From: Delphinapterus leucas
Lineage: Eukaryota; Chordata; Mammalia; Artiodactyla; Monodontidae
NCBI RefSeq assembly: GCF_002288925.2
Contig: NW_022098043.1
Span: 3,890,263-3,954,262 of the forward strand
DNA length: 64,000 bases
Reading direction: 5' to 3'
Both the position numbers and the translations under genes were made by a program. Each line of letters opens with the position of its first letter. The stretch's first letter is position 1. A model generated the notes under the pieces. The model saw only the letters and a list, made by a program, of their open reading frames with translations, ran no database searches and was not told the DNA's origin. Positions 58,115-64,000 of the stretch are shown here, one piece after another.

Positions 58115-58385
58115 TACTGTGGGGGTCCTCAAAGTATCTTCTATTAAGCCTAACATTACAGAAATTTGCAAAAACGTAAGACCACACCACTCTTCTCATG
58201 CATTTATTACTGTTATTTTTATATGAACTAGTAATCATTTAAAATATTTGTCTTAATTTCTAATCCAGTACAATTTTTAGATATAACCCATACAAACCAA
58301 AGCTCTTTGGGATTCTCAATCACTTTTAAGAGTATAAAGAGGTTCCAAGACAAAAAATTTGAGGAATGGTGGTCTACAGAAAGTT
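58115..58385. mobile_element. hAT-like DNA transposon copy (Arthur1-like), shorter copy
   Basis: It shares 'cttctattaagcctaacatt', 'ttaatttctaatccagtaca', 'aagctctttgggattctcaa' and 'aagagtataaagaggttcca' with the copies at 14990 and 51640, in the same order. Confidence 0.65.
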
Positions 58386-58552
58386 GTGCATGAGCCTCAA
58401 GACTAGAACCACTGCTACATTCTGCAACCACATCCTTGTGTAAAATCCAGAAAAGGGGAGCAGGCTGAGAAGACCTAAGCTGTTCTGTATTTTTCTTTTC
58501 TATTCTGGGCCTCCTGCAGACTGCAAAGAAAACCATTCTAGAGTCAATCACT

Positions 58553-58554
58553 CA

Positions 58555-58592
<38 letters not shown>
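58553..58592. repeat. (CA)n microsatellite
   Basis: About 18 CA units. Confidence 0.95.
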
Positions 58593-58593
<1 letters not shown>

Positions 58594-58984
58594 ATGCTTA
58601 TACACATACACAGCCACTGGAATGACAAATCTAACAGTGTGAAATATGTCCAATTTAAAAAGAAAAAGACCCTAGAATGGAAATCACTAAAAAAGCTTTT
58701 AAGAATTGTGTTGTATAGTATTTTTCTAAAGTACTATATGACTATTAAGATATCAGGAACAAGTACTGTAACCTAATGTAACTGGAAAGTTTAAAGTTTT
58801 AGAATTTCTGCTTCAAAAACACTTTTAATAGTGTGGACTCTATGGGGTTTGGGATTAAAAGAGGTAAAGAAGACATCAGGAGAAAGAAGACAACCCACAG
58901 GCCCTAAAAAATTGTGTTAACATTGTACAAACATTAGAAATTCATTTTATAAACGAATCAAGTATTATGCTTCACATCTTTAAT

Positions 58985-59210
58985 AGTAATAATCATGTAC
59001 CTAGTCATACCTTACGTTTATATCGCACCTGTGTAACTCTTCCAAAAGCTTTCATATTATCTCATTTTATCCTTACAACTATGACATAAGCAAGGCAGTT
59101 ATTATCATTTTATAGGAAAGAAAACTGAGGAACAGGGAACTAATAAGCTGCAGGACACTGTTGAAGGAGCACAGGAATGGGAGTCAGGAGACCGCAGAGA
59201 ACAGAGTGAA
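58985..59210 (+). repeat. MIR
   Basis: 'tataggaaagaaaactgagg', 'cttacaactatgacataagc' and 'atcatttta' are MIR-like blocks in order. Confidence 0.6.
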
Positions 59211-59504
59211 TTCTACATGCACTGCTGTGTTGCTGCTAAAAAATTATAAATAAATTTCTATGTAAAGAAATGGACATGATTAATTAAGGAGAAAAACCAA
59301 GAAACTTTTGTGTAAAACAGAATTCTATTTTTGTTAAGAAAGAACTATATATGTTTGTTTATATGGATCAAAGAAGAAACCATACTTATGAATTATATAA
59401 CAGTGCTCATTCCAGAGCAAGAGGACAAAGCTCTTTTCTGTTACACTTACACATTGTCATACTGCTTTAATTTTTTATAACAAGCATGTATTGCTTTTAT
59501 TTTC

Positions 59505-59960
59505 TTAACCCATTTTGAAATAGTTTTAGACTTACAGAAGAGCTGCCAAAATAATACAAAGAACTCCCTTATATCTTTCCACCCAGATTTCACAAAAGGT
59601 AAAACATTTTATCAAGTTTCTATCATTCTCCCCCTATATATGTATACGTAGTTTTTTCCTGAACTATTTGAAAATAATTTGCAGACATAATGTTCCCTTA
59701 CTCCTGAAATTCTTGAAAACAAGAAAATTTTCTTATATAACCACAACACAATTATCAAAATCAGGAAATTAACACTGATACAGCACTATTATCTGATCTA
59801 CAGAAGTTATTCAAATTTCAAAATTCAAAATTAGTAATGAACTCACTAATGTCCTTTATAGCAACAGATAGATAGATAGACCCATTGATCAATCAATCCC
59901 AGTCCAGGATCACATTTTGCATTGTTGTCACATCTATATTGGATTATTTAATGGAAAAGA
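59505..59960. repeat. Old L1 fragment (L1M-like)
   Basis: 'agagctgccaaaataataca', 'aggaaattaacactgataca' and 'ctcactaatgtcctttatag', then 'cacattttgcattgttgtca', follow a common old L1 3' region in order. Confidence 0.65.
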
Positions 59961-60284
59961 GATTCTCATTTTGAGAAGGAAAAAAGATTAATGGCCTTGC
60001 ACAAGACACTCCTGGTACCTGTTGCTTCACCTGAAAAATGAAGATAATGACACCTGTCCTTCATGTAGTAGAGAGTTTGAGAGCACCATAAGAGTTATTA
60101 CACATAAACACCATTCAGAAAGGGTGAAGTAGCACAAAAAGTAAAACAAAAAGAGGACAGACTTTGGGGTAAGGCAGATAGAGGTCTCTATCAAGTGGTG
60201 AAACCTCCTGTAATCCCAGTTTCCTCACCTGTGAAACTGAAGCTAATATCCTTACTGGAACTAAATAACAGAATGAAGATAAAA

Positions 60285-60560
60285 TTATAGTAGTAACAGC
60301 AAACAACTTTTTGAGCAGCCCTGTCTGTGTCAGGCACTATGTTAAGTATTTTATGTGACTTATCTCAATTATCCTTATAACAATCCTATAAAGTAGGTAA
60401 TATTATTAACTATCTTCATTTTACAGATGAGAAAACTGAGGGTTAAAGCAGGTAGATGACTTGTTCAAGATCAAATAACTAGTGTCGGGGACATTAATCG
60501 AACACAAGTTCATATGATGTTAAAGCCCATATGCTTATCCATCACATTGGACTTTCTCAT
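60285..60560 (+). repeat. MIR
   Basis: 'ctgtgtcaggcactatgtta', 'ttacagatgagaaaactgag' and 'ttcaagatcaaataactagt' are the MIR blocks in order. Confidence 0.75.
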
Positions 60561-60640
60561 CTCTTACTAAATGTTTGATAAATATTATTTCCCTTCTTTA
60601 TATCCCTTTGTGTATACGTATTCAAGTTACATAATTCTTT

Positions 60641-60973
60641 CTTTTTAATAAATTTATTTATTTATTTATTTTTGGCTGCGTTGGGTCCTTGTTGCTGGGC
60701 GCGGGCTTTCTCTAGTTGCAGCGAGCGGGCGCTACTCTTCATTGCGGTGCATGTGCTGCTCACTGCAGTGGCTTCTCTTGCTGTGAAGCACGTGCTCTAG
60801 GCGTGTGGGCTTCAGTAGTTGGGGCACGCGGGCTCTAGAGCACAGGCTCAGTAGTTGTGGTGCTCGGGCTTAGTTGCTCCGCGGGATGTGGAATCTTCCC
60901 GGACCAGGGATCAAACCTGTGTCCCCTGCATTGGCAGGCGGATTCTTAACCACTGCGCCACCAGGGAAGCCCC
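60641..60973 (-). mobile_element. CHR-type SINE, long form, with near-exact 18-bp target-site duplication
   Basis: Complete long form with the tail at the low end. Flanks caagttacataattcttt (60623-60640) and caaattacataattcttt (60974-60991) differ at one base. Confidence 0.94.
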
Positions 60974-63900
60974 CAAATTACATAATTCTTTAATTCTCCA
61001 AGAGAACCAAGTTTTAAAAAAATGAGCAGATGTGCTTTATGAAAGAATAAACACTCAGTACCTTAATTCATAAACTATGAATTTGTAAACATACTATGAA
61101 GCTCTGCAGAAAAAGATGTTAAAGTCAAATGCTCTTTACAGAAATAGCTATGGCACAAAAGATGGGACAATTCAAGACTGCTTTCCAACAATATTCACAC
61201 TCATAGAATGGTCATTGTAAAAGAGAAACATGTAATTTAAAAATAAAAAGACAACTCATTTTTTAAAAAGCCAGAAACACAATGAACCATGAGGTATAGT
61301 TTGTCAAGTCTAGAAAAAGACAAGAAAATAATACTTATTACCTCTGAGACAGAAGACTCCAGCCTTAGTATCTCTCTCATCTGAGACAGGAGTTTTTGTT
61401 TGACCATGAACATGGCCCCCATTTTCTCCAGAGCTCCTGACCTCACTACAAGATGGCAAAGTACTGGCTTTAGTACTGAGCAGCTTATTTGGTTTTTAAA
61501 AGTGTTTTGAAGATGAGCAAAGTAATAATATAATTTAAAAACAGAACGAGATTATTTCTAGTCACCTCCCCTGTGCTGGGTAGGAAACAGATCCCAAACA
61601 GCCTTAATAAGTCAGTGATCTCTATGGATACACCTGAAGTGGACTAGATGCACCATTTTAATCCACTAAATGCAAAACCTCTAAAACAGAAATGGCAACA
61701 GAGGAGATGGGGTGAGGGATAAATTACTTCTGATGTTATAACCCCATGAGTCAATGTGAGCATATCATCCTTAAGGGCAGCAGAGGGAAAAATACAAAGG
61801 AATGAAAGCCAGTGCTATGAAGGGGCTTCAAAGTCTGGGGGTGACAGCCATCTTCGAAGGTGGATGAGCTGAGGCCAATTTGATGTCAGTTAAATTAAAT
61901 GCCAAAGTAAAGACAAAAAGCCTCAAAGAATGTACTCTAACAGCTGATTACATTTTTTAAAGTTTCCATTACCAGAATGCATTTGCCTGAAGGTGAGAGA
62001 TCTTGAGGAAGTAGTCACTCCTCAGGTATTTGAAGAAATCCACGATGGGAAAAAAAAAAAGTCCCGCAGAGGCTATGTGTTTCTACCGTTGGTAAGCACC
62101 GTTCTACTCATGCAGCTTGTTGAGCAGAGAACTTGTTTTTCTTCTGGACCTATTTCTTGAAAACTATCCAAGTAAAATAATTACACCCAAATCTGGGAAG
62201 CCTAGAGAATAAAGTAAAAACTATATTTGAAGAGCACACTAAATTTAATGAAGAAAAGTAATCCAATTATAGTATTTCACTTTGATCTCAACTAAGTTTA
62301 TAAAATTTCTATCTGACCCTCCAGACTCCACAAGATACATGTTATATCTCGTTATAGCCCCCTAAGTATATCACCTAGATGGTAGCCTAGAAAATGACAA
62401 AACAAAACACACACACATACACATAAAACCCCAAAGGGTTAATATGGAGGAAATCTGGGAGAAATGGCCAAAGAAAAAGACTCTGGAAATAAAAGTGCTT
62501 ATAGAACATGGATTGGGTCCACAATATATAGGTATATAACAAGAAAGTGAAAATAATAAGCTATTAAGTCTACCATTAAAATCAGTCTCCAAATCTAGTG
62601 AGGTTCAAGAAAAGCCACGAGGTATCAATGTGAAGAAAAAGGAAGAGTATCGTTAACAAAACAGGAAGCTTTTAAGCCAATAATCTGGAATAGATCACAT
62701 TCCCTCCTTTCCCTGCCTCAATACATAGCAGCAACTTAAAGGGATTTTCAAAACATCTAATGAAATGAAACTGCCACGAATGCTCAGACGAGAAGAATCA
62801 TAAATGAAAACTGGAGGAAAGTACTTTTTTTTTTAAGGTAGTATACTACTAGCAAAAATTAAGTACAAAATTCCAGTGTGGCAGATTTGTTTCAAGGTAT
62901 TTCACAGAAACTGCAAATACAAGGGTTTAGCTCAACACCTCACTAGAGGTGGGTGAAAACATTTCAATTTCTAATTTCTCTATTGTACTTACCCCACTAC
63001 CCAATACCCCTCTAAAACAATACTGCATTTATCACTTTTATGTCAAGTCCAGCATAGTTGAAGTTAAGGCCTACCAAGATTACCAAAATGCTTTTAGGCT
63101 GTGAGGTTGCAACACTGGTATCTGGGGTTTCAGTTGCAGAACACATGTACACTCAAGGCAGCCAAGGGTCATGCCAGCCTCCCGTGGCTTTAGTAAGCAC
63201 AGCCCAAAAGGAGTCTAAAACCAGGCTTAGGAAACATCATTAAGGTGGGCAGGAAAAGCAGAGAAGTGAAATCTCTGGAGATCAGATTATTTAGACAAGG
63301 GTCTGAAAAAGGAAATGAGGAAGCTGAGAAGTATGTAAACTTTGACCATTTAGAAAGTCAAAGGCCAGAAAACTCTTCTCTGAAGTAAGGATGGGAAAAG
63401 GTACTGTATATACCAGGGAAGTCTCGAGTCCTAAAATGTAAAAGTCAGGTACAGTACTACACTGCTTAAGCTTCAGGCAACATACTACAAGGAGAACCCA
63501 GCACACCATGACAGGAAGTATCCAGAAATCCACCAGTGAAGGAATGCTTCCTTCAACCACCAGTAACAAAGCTATAAAATAATTTCCTGAAGCTTAAAAC
63601 ACCTGCCTTACTTAAAATTCTTATATTACTTACTTGGGTAAGGAACAATTTTAACTGCAGAGACTTTAAACATAAATGTTTCTGCCTCTGTCTTCTACTC
63701 ACCACACCTTATCTCCTCATCTTCCTATTATAAAATCATTAATTCTCAGGCAAGATGAAAGGTGAATGAACCACCCGGAATTCCCTTAAGCCTTTTAAAA
63801 TCTACATAGCACTCCAACCCCACTTCACCTGGAGAATCACTGCATGGAGTAATTAGATATTACTTTTGGGAGGGTCTGGTGCATGTGTGAAGGCAGACAC

Positions 63901-64000
63901 AGGGAGAGAGTCACTGCCCTAAAACCCGAGGACCTCTGAAATGTTATAGTTATGTAGAGTTATTCATTTTACTTTCTCTTATTAATAACGTTTTTCATAA

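Larger units (their letters stand above)
52719..64000 (-). other. MACO1 intron 1 (3' part; continues beyond the window)
   Basis: At least 11.3 kb upstream of exon 2. It holds four CHR SINEs, a hAT copy (58115-58385), MER5A, L2, MIR and old L1 remnants and a CA microsatellite. I saw no GC-rich island and no sequence fitting exon 1 or a promoter. Confidence 0.85.

Noticed and set aside
52719..64000. Search for MACO1 exon 1 and a CpG-island promoter
   Set aside because: No GC-rich block and no sequence compatible with the basic N-terminus before Ser27 was found, so exon 1 is taken to be outside the window.

Overview
The window is mammalian nuclear DNA, most likely from a cetacean. It carries at least 13 copies of the CHR-type tRNA-derived SINE (A-box and B-box head reading 'cttccctggtggcgcagtgg'), several with intact target-site duplications, together with L1 fragments and ancient L2, MIR, MER5A, hAT and Tigger remnants. 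I saw no ruminant BovB or Bov-tA2 sequence, which favours a whale or dolphin over a ruminant; the species cannot be resolved.

The only gene I can support is MACO1 (TMEM57, macoilin) on the minus strand. Ten coding exons (2 to 11 of the usual 11) lie between 52718 and 11953. Their phases fit together exactly and encode residues 27 to 664, ending at a normal TGA. Exon 1 (start codon and roughly the first 26 residues) and the promoter lie beyond position 64000. A 3'UTR free of recognisable transposons runs from 11952 down to about 10200 and has two candidate poly(A) signals, at 11002-11007 and 10220-10225. Macoilin is a multi-pass membrane protein (ER and nuclear envelope) with a long C-terminal coiled coil, best known from neurons.

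Layout: 1-10200 is sequence downstream of MACO1, holding repeats and no gene I can support. 10200-12155 is the terminal exon. 12156-23727 holds exons 10 to 7, which encode the coiled coil. 23728-42916 is the 19.2 kb intron 6. 42917-52718 holds exons 6 to 2, which encode the low-complexity linker and the membrane domain. 52719-64000 is part of intron 1.

I found no novel biological system. The points worth a second look are a twin-primed (5'-inverted) L1 in intron 6, a weak acceptor before exon 10, a polypurine G-quadruplex-capable tract just past the distal poly(A) signal, nested SINE insertions in an old L1, several short tandem duplications, and a stretch of about 10.5 kb around exons 7 to 9 with no young transposon insertion.
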